Source: Castor canadensis (Eukaryota > Chordata > Mammalia > Rodentia > Castoridae). Taken from it: a stretch of DNA of 64,000 nt. The notes beneath the pieces were generated by a model. It did not search any database. It had not been told where the DNA came from and was given only the letters and a program-made list of their open reading frames with translations. Below are positions 10,790 through 22,000 of this stretch, one piece after another. The stretch covers positions 1,801,333-1,865,332 of the forward strand of contig NC_133399.1 of the NCBI RefSeq assembly GCF_047511655.1, read 5' to 3'. The position numbers were made by a program, and so were the translations under genes. The stretch's first letter is position 1, and each line of letters starts with the position of its first letter.

Positions 10790-12176
10790 TTTTTTTTTCA
10801 TTTTTCTTTTATTATTCATATGTGCATACAAGGCTTGGTTCATTTCTCCCCCCTGCCCCCATCCCCTCCCTTACCACCCACTCCACCCCCTCCCGCTCCC
10901 CCCCCTCAATACCCAGCAGAAACTATTTTGCCCTTATCTCTAATTTTGTTGTAGAGAGTATAAGCAATAATAGGAAGGAACAAGGGGTTTTGCTGGTTGA
11001 GATAAGGATAGCTATACAGGGCATTGACTCACATTGATTTCCTGTGCGTGGGTGTTACCTTCTAGGTTAATTCTTTTTGATCTCACCTTTTCTCTAGTAC
11101 CTGTTCCCCTTTTCCTATTGGCCTCAGTTGCTTTAAGGTATCTGCTTTAGTTTCTCTGCGTTAAGGGCAACAAATGCTAGCTAGTTTTTTAGGTGTCTTA
11201 CCTATCCTCACCCCTCCCTTGTGTGCTCTCGCTTTTATCATGTGCTCATAGTCCAATCCCCTTGTTGTGTTTGCCCTTGATTTAATGTCCACATATGAGG
11301 GAGAACATATGATTTTTGGTCTTTTGGGCCAGGCTAACCTCACTCAGAATGATGTTCTCCAATTCCATCCATTTACCAGCGAATGATAACGTTTCGTTCT
11401 TCTTCATGGCTGCATAAAATTCCATTGTGTATAGATACCACATTTTCTTAATCCATTCGTCAGTGCTGGGGCATCTTGGCTGTTTCCATAACTTGGCTAT
11501 TGTGAATAGTGCCGCAATAAACATGGATGTGCAGGTGCCTCTGGAGTAACAGTCTTTTGGGTATATCCCCAAGAGTGGTATTGCTGGATCAAATGGTAGA
11601 TCGATGTCCAGCTTTTTAAGTAGCCTCCAAATTTTTTTCCAGAGTGGTTGTACTAGTCTACATTCCCACCAACAGTGTAAGAGGGTTCCTTTTTCCCCGC
11701 ATCCTCGCCAACACCTGTTGTTGGTGGTGTTGCTGATGATGGCTATTCTAACAGGGGTGAGGTGGAATCTTAGTGTGGTTTTAATTTGCATTTCCTTTAT
11801 TGCTAGAGATGGTGAGATGTGTTTTCTGGCCATTTGAATTTCTTCTTTTGAGAAAGTTCTGTTTAGTTCACTTGCCCATTTCTTTATTGGTTCATTAGTT
11901 TTGGGAGAATTTAGTTTAAGTTCCCTGTATATTCTGGTTATCAGTCCTTTGTCTGATGTATAATTGGCAAATATTTTCTCCCACTCTGTGGGTGTTCTCT
12001 TCAGTTTAGAGACCATTTCTTTTGAAGAACAGAAGCTTTTTAGTTTTATGAGGTCCCATTTATCTATGCTATCTCTTAGTTGCTGTGCTGCTGGGGTTTC
12101 ATTGAGAAAGTTCTTACCTATACCTACTAACTCCAGAGTATTTCCTACTCTTTCTTGTATCAACTTAAGAGTTCAT
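10790..12176 (-). mobile_element. 5'-truncated LINE-1 (L1-D), 3' end of ORF2 plus 3' UTR
   Basis: The minus strand matches the 3' part of the fuller element at 33.46-40.65 kb. The oligo-T at 10,792-10,798 is the complement of the poly(A) tail. The element stops near 12,176 within ORF2, so it is 5'-truncated as most L1 copies are. The opposite arm (about 43,835-43,860) runs straight through the site, so insertion followed the inverted duplication. I could not find convincing target-site duplications. Confidence 0.9.
11282..12163 (-). pseudogene. LINE-1 ORF2 C-terminal fragment
   Basis: An open frame of 293 codons covers the C-terminal third of ORF2p, including the cysteine-rich segment ([17 protein letters not shown] pattern, about residues 153-168) and the usual ending in 'FSLICGH'. 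The endonuclease and reverse transcriptase domains are missing because of 5' truncation. It cannot encode a working retrotransposition protein. Confidence 0.85.
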
Positions 12177-12439
12177 AAAATAATTTTTCCCAGTTCTGTA
12201 CAAAATTTATGAAACTTGCATGCTAAGGCATCATTTCATCAGTAAAATCTTACAGGCAAATCAGCACAAAAAAATCATCATTGCTTAAGTAAGCAGCAAT
12301 TTCACAGAAAAAAAGATTCTAAGAAAGGAACAAAATGGAAGTCACTCAAGGATGCAGCCTGTTGAACCAACACTACATAAGGAGGATGCTACACACAGTT
12401 TTAAACATATAGACCACTGTCTCTGAAGATGCAGGCCAT

Positions 12440-12700
12440 TATGGTTCACTTCAAGGTAGGGAATGAGAGGAACCTTCAGAAACAGGAAATTTCACTCTGG
12501 GTCCTCCACACACACAATTTTCTCCACCTCCATGATGAAATGGCTCACTATGACACTGGCTCTTTGGGAAAGGTGTCAGACTCTCATCCAGAGCCAATTC
12601 AATATTCAGAGCTGTGCTGTCTTTTCCTGGCATTGCTAAACTTAAATGAATTCCTCAACACCAATGGGCATCCAATACTGTAATTCTGAGGATATTCTGC
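12440..12700. other. arm sequence, no gene recognised
   Basis: Matches 43,240-43,520 in inverted orientation. Short frames exist in both arms but they differ by indels. Confidence 0.5.
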
Positions 12701-12802
12701 AATGCAGAGCTGTAGATGTTCGATATGTTTAGCACTGAGTTCCACCACACTGACACCACTGTAGGTTCCAATCCCACGTGTGTTTACTCTGTATTCTCCA
12801 GC

Positions 12803-13013
12803 TTTTTTTTTCTGGTACTGGGATTTGAATCCAGGGTCTCACATTTGCTACACACGTGCTCTACCACATGAACCACTCCAACAGCCCTTCTTTGTGTTCG
12901 GTATTTTTGAGATAGATTCTTGCAAACAGTTTGCTCAGGGCTGGCTTCAAACCATGATCCTCCTGCTCTCTACTTTTTAGAAGACAGGATTGCAGGTGTG
13001 AGTCACTGGTGCA
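12803..13013 (-). mobile_element. composite SINE
   Basis: Antisense poly(A), an ID-like box ('gggatttgaatccagggtct') and a B1-like half ending 'gcaggtgtgagtcactggtg'. The inverted partner at 42,997-43,228 is a good full-length copy. Confidence 0.85.
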
Positions 13014-13032
13014 GAGCACCATTTCCTATCTT
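13014..13032. repeat. target-site duplication, left copy
   Basis: The 19 bp 'gagcaccatttcctatctt' is identical to 13,203-13,221 and flanks the L1 scrap. The opposite arm carries it once, in reverse complement, near 42,975-42,998 with small differences. Confidence 0.95.
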
Positions 13033-13202
13033 CTTTTTTTTTCTTTTATTATTCATATGTGCATACAAGGCTTGGTTCATTTCTCCCCCCTGCCCCCACC
13101 CCCTCCCTTACCATCCACTCCTCCCTCTCCCTCTCCTTCTTCCCCCAACCCCCTCAATACCCAGCAGAAACTATTTTGCCCTTATTTCTAATTTTGTTGT
13201 AG
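13033..13202 (-). mobile_element. very short 5'-truncated LINE-1 (L1-E), 3' UTR only
   Basis: 170 bp beginning with oligo-T and continuing through the L1 3' UTR landmark 'tattattcatatgtgcatac', a C-rich tract, and a stop near 'aattttgttgta'. It closely matches 10,800-10,952 and is flanked by perfect 19 bp duplications, a textbook target-primed insertion. It is absent from the other arm. Confidence 0.95.
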
Positions 13203-13221
13203 GAGCACCATTTCCTATCTT
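13203..13221. repeat. target-site duplication, right copy
   Basis: Identical to 13,014-13,032. Confidence 0.95.
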
Positions 13222-13695
13222 GAAGTTATCTGCTGATGGCACTGTGCACCATCTCACTACTACCACAAAGACACTAGCTAAAAACACCAAGAACAAACGA
13301 AATTGCTCCCATTGCTCAGGATATTCTTAGCTTTACTTACTCCATAGCAGAACGTGCGACCAGGAGCAAAACAAATAAACACTGAAATTAAAAAACCATT
13401 TTTTTCCCAGAAGGTACATCCCAATGGTGTCTTGTTTTTCCACTGTCCATGACAGACATTCTTAATTTTCACAAACTACATTGTGACTAGACCAATGACC
13501 TGAATGTAAATGTGAACAGTGGAAAATTTACCCAGGATTACAAAAGTAATTCTTGTGAACACTGGTGATTAAAGACCACCCCCCACCATCCTTCTTATTC
13601 TCATTACACTTAGATGTCCTTCCCTTTTAACCTACAAAAAAGCAAGTACAAACCTTCAAAATCAATAGCTTAATTGATCACAAGGAAGTGAACAC

Positions 13696-14091
13696 TCAAT
13701 AAGCAAACTGCCCTGCATGTTCTCTGCTTCCTCCAGGTCTGGGATCTCTGACGATGTCCAATAAGAACCAGCAAATGACACCTCCTTTACTGACACTGTA
13801 AGTACTGAGTGGCCACAGGGAAAGATGTTCTGCTATAGGAGCAGATGGTGTCCTTCCATCATCCTTCATCTCTGACCTTCTTTCTCCTCCTGTTTGCTCC
13901 TCTCTATAAAACATGGACCTGCTCTGTTTCATTCTTAAAACCCTGCAGGTCTTGCAGTTGGTGCTATTCCAACACTGTGACTTCCTTTCACTATATTCAT
14001 GTCCTAACTCAACCTGCGTTTCATTAGTGAAAATACTATCTAGCCATAGGCCAAGGTCAACATCAATTGTCAGAGAGAACAACAATGTCAA
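13696..14091 (-). other. open frame of 131 codons shared in part with opposite arm, function unknown
   Basis: The C-terminal part (containing SVSKGGVICWFLL and RDPRPGGSREH) is also open at 42,254-42,484. Over about 100 nucleotides between the two copies the net indel is six bases, which preserves frame. The right copy lacks an ATG at the matching start, and the N-terminal part is out of frame there. I recognise no domain. It may be a chance frame in similar DNA. Confidence 0.15.
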
Positions 14092-14309
14092 TCCTTAACA
14101 CCTCCCCTAATCTATACTTCACCTTGAACACCAAATGCACATGCAATCCCTTTTCAGTGAGTTGGGCAGGACAGGGATAACTGTAAATTTAGGGATTTAT
14201 TATGCCATAAAAAGTACTTAGTTGGGGGACTGACCCTGGACGTGAGACTTCAAATATTTATATTATTCAAGTTTTCAAATATTTGTACCACCCAGGTCAA
14301 TCAAATGTA

Positions 14310-15130
14310 TTTACACATTATTAGGAGCAGGGAACCAAGGACCATGGATCATGCTGCACAGGAACCCATAAACTTCTGCCATCTCCACAGTCTGTAGAAG
14401 CATGAATTCTAATGCAGAGCTCCCTGAGAGTGTTCTTGGTACAGGACATGTCAAAAGTAGGTAGATGACAGAATAATTTGCTTAAACCCATCCACCCAGC
14501 CTCAACCTTAGAAAAGAGAAGACCAAGTGACAAACGGCAACAGTAGTGACTTTGTTTGCAAGCTTCAGGGATGAGATGGAGAAGCCCAGTTCCATCACAG
14601 CCACTAAGGCCAGTGTCAAACCCCTGATCCTGCCCAGTCTGGGGAAGCAGGTCATAATTTCACCATTTCCTTCTCCTGTGGTGCCTGGTTCTCACACATC
14701 AACAGCATCACAAGCAATGCACAGTGAGAAATTGAGTCACAGAAGTGAATCTCAGAAGCACAGAGTGATGCAGAAAATGTATCATCAGGAAATGCATCTT
14801 CTGTGTTAAGCAGTGGGGCCTCTTTCTCATGGCCTCTGATTGGTCTTTCTCTACAGTTTTCTCCTTGCAGCACTTCTTCTTCTGATCCAGGACCACTAAG
14901 GGGTGAAGGGATCCTTTTCCTGGCAGAGTGTCCAAATACCTGTTTCCAATTATAGCCGTTAGCAGGGTAAGCCTCCTTTCTGGGCCCTACCAAGCCAAGC
15001 CTGGGATTCATTGTACTTAAGCAGAACTTCCTCCTGAATTTTCAGGGTGGAAATTGCTTCTTCCACTTAGAAATTGGGCCAGCAGTCTGTGAACAGAATT
15101 CCACAATCAGTGTGCAAGGATATACCACCT
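14310..15130. repeat. three-copy unit, inverted copy
   Basis: Its reverse complement resembles 28,270-29,250 and 41,070-41,960. Shared marks include 'gtgtggaattccct', 'ggaagaagcaat' and a segment around 14,720-14,820 ending in a serum-like 'tgactcaatttctcactg'. No frame is conserved across the three copies. Confidence 0.75.
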
Positions 15131-15315
15131 GATCTCACAGAAAGAGCACTAGGTACACCAGAGCAAACACTCTTCCTATTAGAACTGTATGATCCACCCA
15201 ACCTTGACAGCTTCTCACATGCTCCCCCATCTTCCCAAAGGCTCATGATTTTGCCTCAACAATGGTTACCTGAATTACTCAGTGCAAACAAAGCAACACT
15301 AAAGCAAGTGGAGTT

Positions 15316-15402
15316 TTTGGAGGGGGTGGTACTGGGGTTTGAACTCAAGGCCTCACACCTGCTAGGCTGGCACTCTACCACTTATGTCACTCCACAAGCT
15401 CT
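15316..15402 (-). mobile_element. ID-like SINE half
   Basis: 'actggggtttgaactcaagg' followed by 'gctaggctggcactctacca' on the antisense strand. The inverted partner is at 40,818-40,905. Confidence 0.8.
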
Positions 15403-16128
15403 CCAAATATTTTTGAGCTCTTGTTTTCTCCTTAATAGCAAAGCTCACCTGTGTATCAATTGGAATGCCTGCATGCCTTACTTTTGGGGAAAACCTCTAG
15501 TGTAACACATAAACCAAAATCATGTCCTGCATTGGTCATGATGTCATTATAAAATGAGAAACAGTCTGAGGACAGTAACAAGTATGTGACAGAGGGGACC
15601 AAGTCCCCTCTCCACTGCAAGAGCAACCATGTATGTATGTGGTTGCTTGTATCCACTGGTTCTGGCAATGTGGGGGATACACACACATTATGGGATTAGT
15701 GGCAGCACTAAGAATCTTGAGCCTCAGAGAACAGTCTCTGGATTAAAGTCCTGTTTACCCTGAACCTGGAAGCATCATAGGAAACCCAGAAACTCACCTT
15801 AGAGAAAGAGCAGAGAGTATTCACTGCATCGCAGTGCCCCTTCCCCACACAAACTAAACAAGCCCAGAGTGCCCAATGAATACCCTGACAACACCACACA
15901 GAATGGGAGCCTCATGTTTGCTGTGGAGGTGTCCAGTGAGGACTGTGGGCTAGGATGAATCACCTCACATGGACAGTCCAGAAAGTTCAGAGAGACCATG
16001 ACTCCCTGCCTAGCCCCACTCTGCAGGCTTCTAGGGCCAAAGAGTGAGTGGCATCAAAAATGGGATCAATCCATACACTGAGAACATGACTGTGGCCCTC
16101 TATGCCCAAATGCAGAGCCTGGCCATGC

Positions 16129-16262
16129 TGTCACCATTTGCAGCTGCTGTTGCAGTCAGGTGTCCTCTCAGGCTTTGCACTCAGTGCAAATCACTCAGCT
16201 GCCAAACTGATGGTTCTGAGAAGACTCTCCTCAGTGGACACTGGGCAACATGGCACATAGCT
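16129..16262 (-). pseudogene. candidate KRAB-ZNF-type first exon, copy 3
   Basis: The minus strand reads 'GCAAATG|GTGACAG' with ATG at 16,137-16,135. The GT is present but the donor is weaker (GTGACA). There are no CpGs in 16,131-16,250, against five in copy 1. Upstream CCAAT boxes survive. Probably a decayed copy. Confidence 0.35.
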
Positions 16263-16299
16263 TGATGCCCCATTGTGCATAATGGATCATTTACATTGG

Positions 16300-16350
16300 T
16301 GCTCACTATTGGTACACATGGGGCAGAAGCAGTCTATCTGATTGGCTAAT
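16300..16350 (-). promoter_or_regulatory. double-CCAAT motif, copy 3
   Basis: ATTGG occurs at 16,308-16,312 and as 'gattggctaa' at 16,341-16,345, 33 bp apart. The order and flanks match copy 1. Confidence 0.45.
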
Positions 16351-16749
16351 GATTTAGGGCAAGAACCTCAAGGCACTAGTGACAGGATCAGTATGCTATT
16401 CTTGGCTGTGTTGATCTATAGGATAGTAACCTCCAACAGCCAATGCTCAGGCTTTCTCATTTCTAGAAAGTTGTCATGACCCCCAGAATAGGACCTTCTT
16501 TGTATTATGCATCTGTGCCCTTTATGCTTATTCCTCCTGAAAATGGGACAAGTGTACTCAGGGAATTCCATGTACAGAGTCCCATGGAGATGTCATAACA
16601 TCAGAGAAGAAGGTGTAAGAATGTCTAACAAGGATACTGCAAGTGGATTGAGTGCTCATGACCACAATGAGGAATCTAGATGGAGGCAGAGGGCCAATGC
16701 TTTCTCAGACTTATTTTTTTGTCTGTTTTCAGGAATGAAAATGAAAATG

Positions 16750-17296
16750 CACTAGCAACAGACTTACATTATTTAATGCATAGAGAAGGTAAAGTTATAT
16801 GGAAACAAATTACCCAAAAGAATGAAGAACAATGAAAGCAACTTTTGAACTAGCTCAGAGAAAGAGGCTTCGTTGCACAAGGCCACAAAGGAAATCCAAA
16901 TTCCCAACTCAGAACCAAGACCATATTCCTACCTAAAATACACTAATCTAATGGAATTAAAATCACATAAGACATGAATTCAGCTCACCTTGCAATACAA
17001 CTGGAAATCAATAGAATAAACACAATTGGAAAACTCCTAAGGAGTCAATTAAATTATAAAATTTTAAATGACACATATGACAGGAAAGTGAGAAGTCATT
17101 TAAGTATCTCAAAGTATATAAAAATAAAAGCTTTTGGGTTTATACATTTATGTTTTAGTATTTTTGTTAATATTGGATGGATCTTGAATTAACATTGGCA
17201 AAAAGGAAGAGAACAAGATGAGGAGGTGAGATGAGAGTGTAGAGGAGAGTGTATATGATCAAAGTACAGTACATAGATGCATGAAAATGTCATACT
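16750..17296. other. AT-rich sequence, nothing recognised
   Basis: I see no gene, repeat family or match elsewhere in the window. Confidence 0.4.
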
Positions 17297-17450
17297 GAGC
17301 CAGGCATCAATGGCTCATGCCTATAAACTGAGGTATGTGGCATTCAGAGATGAGGAGGATGGGTTCCAGGTCACCCCAGGTCCAAAAAAAAAAAAAAAGA
17401 AGAAGAAAGGGAAAGACTTGATCTCAAAAACAGTCACAGAAAAAAGTTCT
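17297..17450 (+). mobile_element. B1-like SINE half with internal A-rich expansion
   Basis: 'aatggctcatgcctataaac' and 'cttgatctcaaaaacagtca' bracket a run of A and AAG at 17,385-17,410. The ID-like half is missing where L1-A begins. Confidence 0.6.
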
Positions 17451-17454
17451 ACAG

Positions 17455-17737
17455 GTGTCCCTGAAGTGGCATATCCCTTTCCCAATGTAGGTTTGAAGTC
17501 TACTTCATCAGAGATAAGTATTGCTACTCCTGCCTGTTTTCGGGGGCCATTGGCTTGGTAAATCTTCTTCCAGCCTTTCACCCTCAGCCAGTGCTTGTTT
17601 CTCTCAATGAGATATGTCTCCTGTAAGCAAAAGATTGTTGGATCTCCCTTTTTTATCCAGTTTGCCAAATGGTGTCTTTTGATGGGGGAGTTAAATCCAC
17701 TAACATTCAGTGTTAATATTGATAGGTCATTTAGTTG
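17455..17737 (-). pseudogene. LINE-1 ORF2 N-terminal endonuclease fragment
   Basis: Encodes the start of the apurinic-type endonuclease: the 'LTLNVSGFNSPIK' segment and the 'CLQETY' region carrying the catalytic glutamate, ending about 95 codons in. The initiator ATG is lost. Confidence 0.85.
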
Positions 17738-17780
17738 CCATTGTTGTTTAAGGCTTTGATTGTGTGCAGCTAAATCAATG

Positions 17781-18968
17781 TTACTCTTTACTTTCTTTCC
17801 TTTTCTTCTTCTGTGGCTTGGTACTTCTTGTCCTTTCATGGTTTTGTATGATCTCATTTTCTGTGTGCAGGATTCTTTGAAGAATCTTTTGTAGTGGTGG
17901 CTTGGTGGTCACATATTGTTTTAGTTTCTGCTTATCATGGAAGACTTTTATTGCTCCATCTATTTTGAATGATAGTTTTGCTGGGTAGAGTATCCTGGCA
18001 TTGAAGTTATTTTCATTCAATGCCCAGAAGATCTCATTCCACGCTCTTCTTGCTTTTAGGGTTTCCATTGAGAAATCTGCTGTCATTTTGATGGGTTTAC
18101 CTTTGTATGTTATTTGTGTTTTCTTCTCTCTTACAGCCTTCAGTATTCTTTCTCTATTCTCTGTGATTGTTGTTTTAATGACAACATGTTGTGGAGTAGT
18201 TCTATTTTGGTCAAGTCTGTTTGGTGTCTGAAGGCTTTCTGTACCTCAATGGGCATAGTTTTGTCTAGATTTGGGAAATTTATTATTATTATTTTGTTGA
18301 ATATATTATAAATTCCTTTTGCTTGCACCTCTTCTCCTTCTTCAATACCCATGATTCTCAGGTTTGCCTTTTGATGGAGTTGGTGAGTTTTTGTATATTC
18401 CTTTCACAGGTTTCAAGTTGTTTCAGTAATTGTTCTTCAGTTTTTCCTTTAATTTTCATTTCATCTTCAAGTTCTGAGATTCTGTATTCTGCTTGTTCTA
18501 GTCTGTTGGAGTGGCCTTCCATTGTGTTTTGTATTTATGTTTCATTTTTTTTCTGAGGTTTTCCATGTCATGGGTCACTTCCTCTTTAATATTGTCAATT
18601 TTCATCCTTAATTCACTCATCTCTCTATTTATGGTGTTTTCTGTTTCACTTTGGTATTTATTTAGGGCTCTTACAAGGCAACTTATTTGCTTTTCGTCTT
18701 CTCATATTCTTTATTTTTATTGTCTTGGAGTTTCTTGAGTGCCTCTTGTATGTTTTGGTTGACCTTGTCTAGTAATATCTCCATGAAATTCTCAGTGATT
18801 TCTTCTTTCAAGGTTTTCTTGTGGCTTTGTTGGATTACTTGGGGTAGTCTATCTTGTTTTGTTGGGGTTTGGACCTGGGTATCCATTTTCTTCATTTCTC
18901 TCTGATTTCTGTACTAATTTACTTTTGAGGGGAGAATGGTTTCCTTCCCTTTTTTGTCTTCCCATCAT
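17781..18968 (-). pseudogene. LINE-1 ORF1 remnant (L1-A)
   Basis: Begins with 'MGRQK' (ATG at 18,965), continues through a coiled-coil-like lysine/glutamate-rich part (18,895-18,683), the RRM-like part (around 18,352-18,140, 'MGIEEGEEVQAKG') and the C-terminal domain (18,086-17,781, 'ARRAWNEIFWALNENN'). Frameshifts separate these pieces. ORF1p is the RNA-binding trimeric chaperone of L1. Confidence 0.85.
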
Positions 18969-19377
18969 TCTACTTGGTGCTGTTTCTGTCCCTGTTCTGT
19001 GTGTAATTTAGTGTTAGCTGACTTATAATAAAGAAAGTAATGAAACCAAGAAAGAAAGAGAAAGAAGAAAAAGAAAGAAAAAAAAAGGAACCAAAGAAAT
19101 CAACAGGGAGATTTGGTGTGCTAACCAACAGTGAACAAGACAAGCACTTAGAGAGAAAAGAAAAAAGAAAAAGGGAAAAAATTTCAGGTTCAGGAACAAT
19201 GAAGTTTCAGTCTTAGTAGTTCTGGTGTCACTCCTTCAACATCCAGTCCTGGTGTTGGTATTTAAACAGTAGATCTTTTGTTGTCTCACCAGGTGATTGG
19301 GTCAGGAGATAGCTTTGTGAACTGCTATCTACCCTATTTCAGGCAGTGACTCATCTGCCACCTACTGTCAGCTGGCT

Positions 19378-19600
19378 ACTTTTGCGGGGTTTGTTTACTG
19401 AAAGTTCAGCAGAGAGGTCCCCTTTCCCCCTTCTCCAGTGGACAGGTTTGCCAGCCATCCACTTTTGTAGGGTTTGTTTACTGAAAGATCATGGGGAGAG
19501 CTCTCCCCTCGCCTTCTCTGGTGGAGAGGCTTGCCAGCATGCTACTTTTGCAGTCTCTGCTGAAAGTTTGCGTGGAGAGCAGCTCCTTTCTCCTCCCCCC
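19378..19600 (-). repeat. LINE-1 5' UTR tandem monomers, about 83 bp type
   Basis: Three successive units start at 19,378, 19,461 and 19,544 with 'acttttgcgg', 'acttttgtag' and 'acttttgcag', a period of 83 bp. The first two also share 'ggtttgtttactgaaag'. Such monomers carry promoter activity in mouse L1 families. Confidence 0.8.
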
Positions 19601-20279
19601 TTCTCCAGTGCACTCAAAGCACCCCACCCTCTCTGCTGCTTGTCCTTTTCAGTCTCTTGTTTGTTATTCAGTTTTTTTTTTTTGCAGGGCAGGGGTCAGT
19701 CTGTCCAGGGGGCTATGCTGGTCTTTTCTAGGGATGGCTTGGGAGTACAGTGTGTTGTGTATTTGCTCACCTGTTGGTCTGCATCTCCCATGCAGGTTTG
19801 GAGATGGCACCTGGTGACATGGGAGCCCTCCTGGTTTCTCAGTGTAACGTGGCATGGAGAAGCTTTGTGCAGGCTTGGGGTTCGTGGTGTATGACTTTTG
19901 CTTATTCTTGGTGTTTTTTTTCTGCCAAGTGTGGCTCCAGTGTCTCAGCAAAATTTTTATTTTATGGAGCTCACACTGTCTGTTTCCTGCCTCTAGCCAC
20001 TATCTTGGATCCTCGATGGGTAGATTTTGAAAAAAATCTCTTAGGTGGGTTTGGTCACAAAGATTTGGCACTAAGGAAATCCTTTAGAGGCAACTCCCTC
20101 TTACCTTTCTATATCCGCTTCTTAAAAATGTGTGTTGCCATTCCCACCATTGGGTTGTTTCAGTGTGAATCCCTTCTCAATTCTGTACTGTCTCTAAAAG
20201 ATGTTCGTGTTGTGATGCCATTTTCTGGCTAACTTTGATCTGTGCTTCTTCAGTCCCCACCCTGTCTATCCCAGACTAA

Positions 20280-21150
20280 TTCCTGTCACTCAGTGAGACA
20301 TATCACAACATGGGGTTCTCTTTATCTAGTGCTGAGGTAGTGATATTAGAGTACATTTGCCTCTTCCCTATGAAATTTCTGTTGTAGAAATTTCTACAGG
20401 GATGACTTTGGGAATTTGGTTTTCTCCAAGATAGAACTTGTGCAAAAATTTAAAATTTCAAAATGGATAATCCTCCCCACCAAACATCAGTATCAAAATC
20501 AGAAGGTTTCTTCTCTGAACATCATTGGAACATCCTGATAGGGTTATTGTAGGTGAAACTAACAAATTTGTAGATTCTGGTAAAGCCAGTCCCATAGGGA
20601 TTTTGGCTTTCAAACTTGACTACCCTCTGCCTTCAACCTTTCTTCACTGACACTTTAGTTTTCTGACTTTTGTTCTGGTAAAGGAAGTTTAATGGTTCTC
20701 TGAAATACCTCTTTTGCCTTCAGTTCTGACACAATGCATTGTCTATTCATCATAATTCTTGGAGTCTGGAAGTGTTGATTTTAAGTTTCTTATCTTTTTT
20801 CTTCTGTGTTTGGGGCTGTCTCCCTCTGTGTCCTTTTATGCAGAAATCTGAAGAAGTATGTGACTCCATCTTGGTCATAATGAACATGTATTCCCCTCCC
20901 TGCCCCTTCCCTTCATGGACAATGTGGAGAGCAGCCTATCAAAGGCTATGAGCAGCCCAGAGTCAGCCTCACCACACCTCTGCCCTGGGAGTAAATCTTC
21001 ACCATAGCTTCCCCATTAACCTCAGTGTAGCTCCCTGGGCAGTCTACTTTCCTTGCTGCCTTAAGATAATTGTGACCTTCATGAGTGGCCTTCATGGTCT
21101 CTGTGCCCATTCAGTTATATAAAGAATATGCCTTTAAGAGTCCTTTTCAT
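20280..21150. repeat. direct copy of 55,070-55,860
   Basis: Shared blocks in the same order include the 'atatcacaacatggggttct' neighbourhood, 'atgactttgggaatttggtt' and 20,940-21,130 with 55,660-55,840. The same sequence is inverted at about 1,400-2,220, so this unit exists three times. Confidence 0.75.
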
Positions 21151-22000
21151 TTTTTCTTGCTCTATTGGTATCAGGATACCTTAGCTGTGAATAGGATATT
21201 CAGAGAACAGATGAAATAAGTCAATGTTAGATGTCTTGTTTCAGTGTGCACAGTTATTTCTATTTCTCTCATGTTAATCAAGTCAGAAGAGAAGGATGGA
21301 GTAGTATGTGAGTTAAATAAACTTAAGTTGAAAATATATTGCTTCTTTTCCTCCTGAATAAAGGAAACATGTGATTCATTCCTATTTCACCAAGTTTATA
21401 TGCAACTCCTTTATGATATTATAAACAATTTTTAAAAGATAATAATGTCAAGTAATAGCATAAGTTAGCCTTTCTCTTCACTTCTTCAGTTCTCTCTGAC
21501 TTTTGTATGCCTTTTAAAATGTTTACATACTATGCGTAAGAGAATGGGCAAAGCATTACCAAAATAATGTGTGCAAAAACCTTTAAATCCTACACTAAAA
21601 AATTTATTGGAGAACCCATGTAAAAAGGCAACAACTCAGTTACAGACCAAAAATGAGAGTAGCCTCACCTTGTATTTCATTGGATAGCAAACAGGATGGA
21701 ATCATTGCTGCTGTGGTGAGACCATGTTGGCTAAGATGTGGGAAGTCTCTGATGAGGACAATGAAGGATTTAGGAAACCTGATGGCTGAGAACCATGGCT
21801 TGTCTGTTCATAAGGAATCACATTCTAGTTTAGACAGCTAATACTAACAAAAGCCTGTGACATACAGCAGGGTGTGGCTGACCTGAAACCATGGGAGGCC
21901 TCCAAAAGCAGCAGCCTCAGTCTGACCATCCAAGGCCAAAATCTCCCCCAACCCAGCATCTAGAACATGTTGATGACATTAGGCAAATTTATGAGAGCTT
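21150..22000. other. no gene recognised
   Basis: AT-rich intergenic-like sequence with only short chance frames. Confidence 0.4.

Larger units (their letters stand above)
8780..15560. repeat. inner left arm of large inverted duplication
   Basis: Its reverse complement matches 40,660-46,600: 9,050-9,290 with 46,100-46,340, 10,200-10,420 with 45,030-45,250, 10,500-10,790 with 43,850-44,090 plus 44,672-44,740, 12,440-12,700 with 43,240-43,520, 13,690-14,110 with 42,060-42,490, and 14,310-15,560 with 40,660-41,960. The arm contains two L1 insertions (10.79 and 13.03 kb) absent on the right. The right arm has extra sequence at 44,097-44,670 and about 44,745-44,900 that is absent here. Confidence 0.85.
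15560..16750. repeat. third copy of promoter/exon unit
   Basis: Colinear with 7,860-8,620 and then with 6,950-7,480: for example 15,660-15,715 with 7,985-8,040, and 16,530-16,640 with 7,265-7,360. It is more diverged than the tandem pair, so it stems from an older duplication. Confidence 0.7.
17455..20013 (-). mobile_element. LINE-1 lacking its 3' half (L1-A)
   Basis: The 5' end is at about 20,013, with the leading 'CAAGATAGTGGC' (20,007-19,996), a variant of the YY1-like start of L1. Going left come the 5' UTR with about 83 bp monomers, ORF1 remnants (18,968-17,781) and the first about 95 codons of ORF2, where homology stops abruptly at about 17,455-17,484. L1 copies are normally truncated at the 5' end, so a missing 3' half means deletion or rearrangement after insertion. 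Confidence 0.9.
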
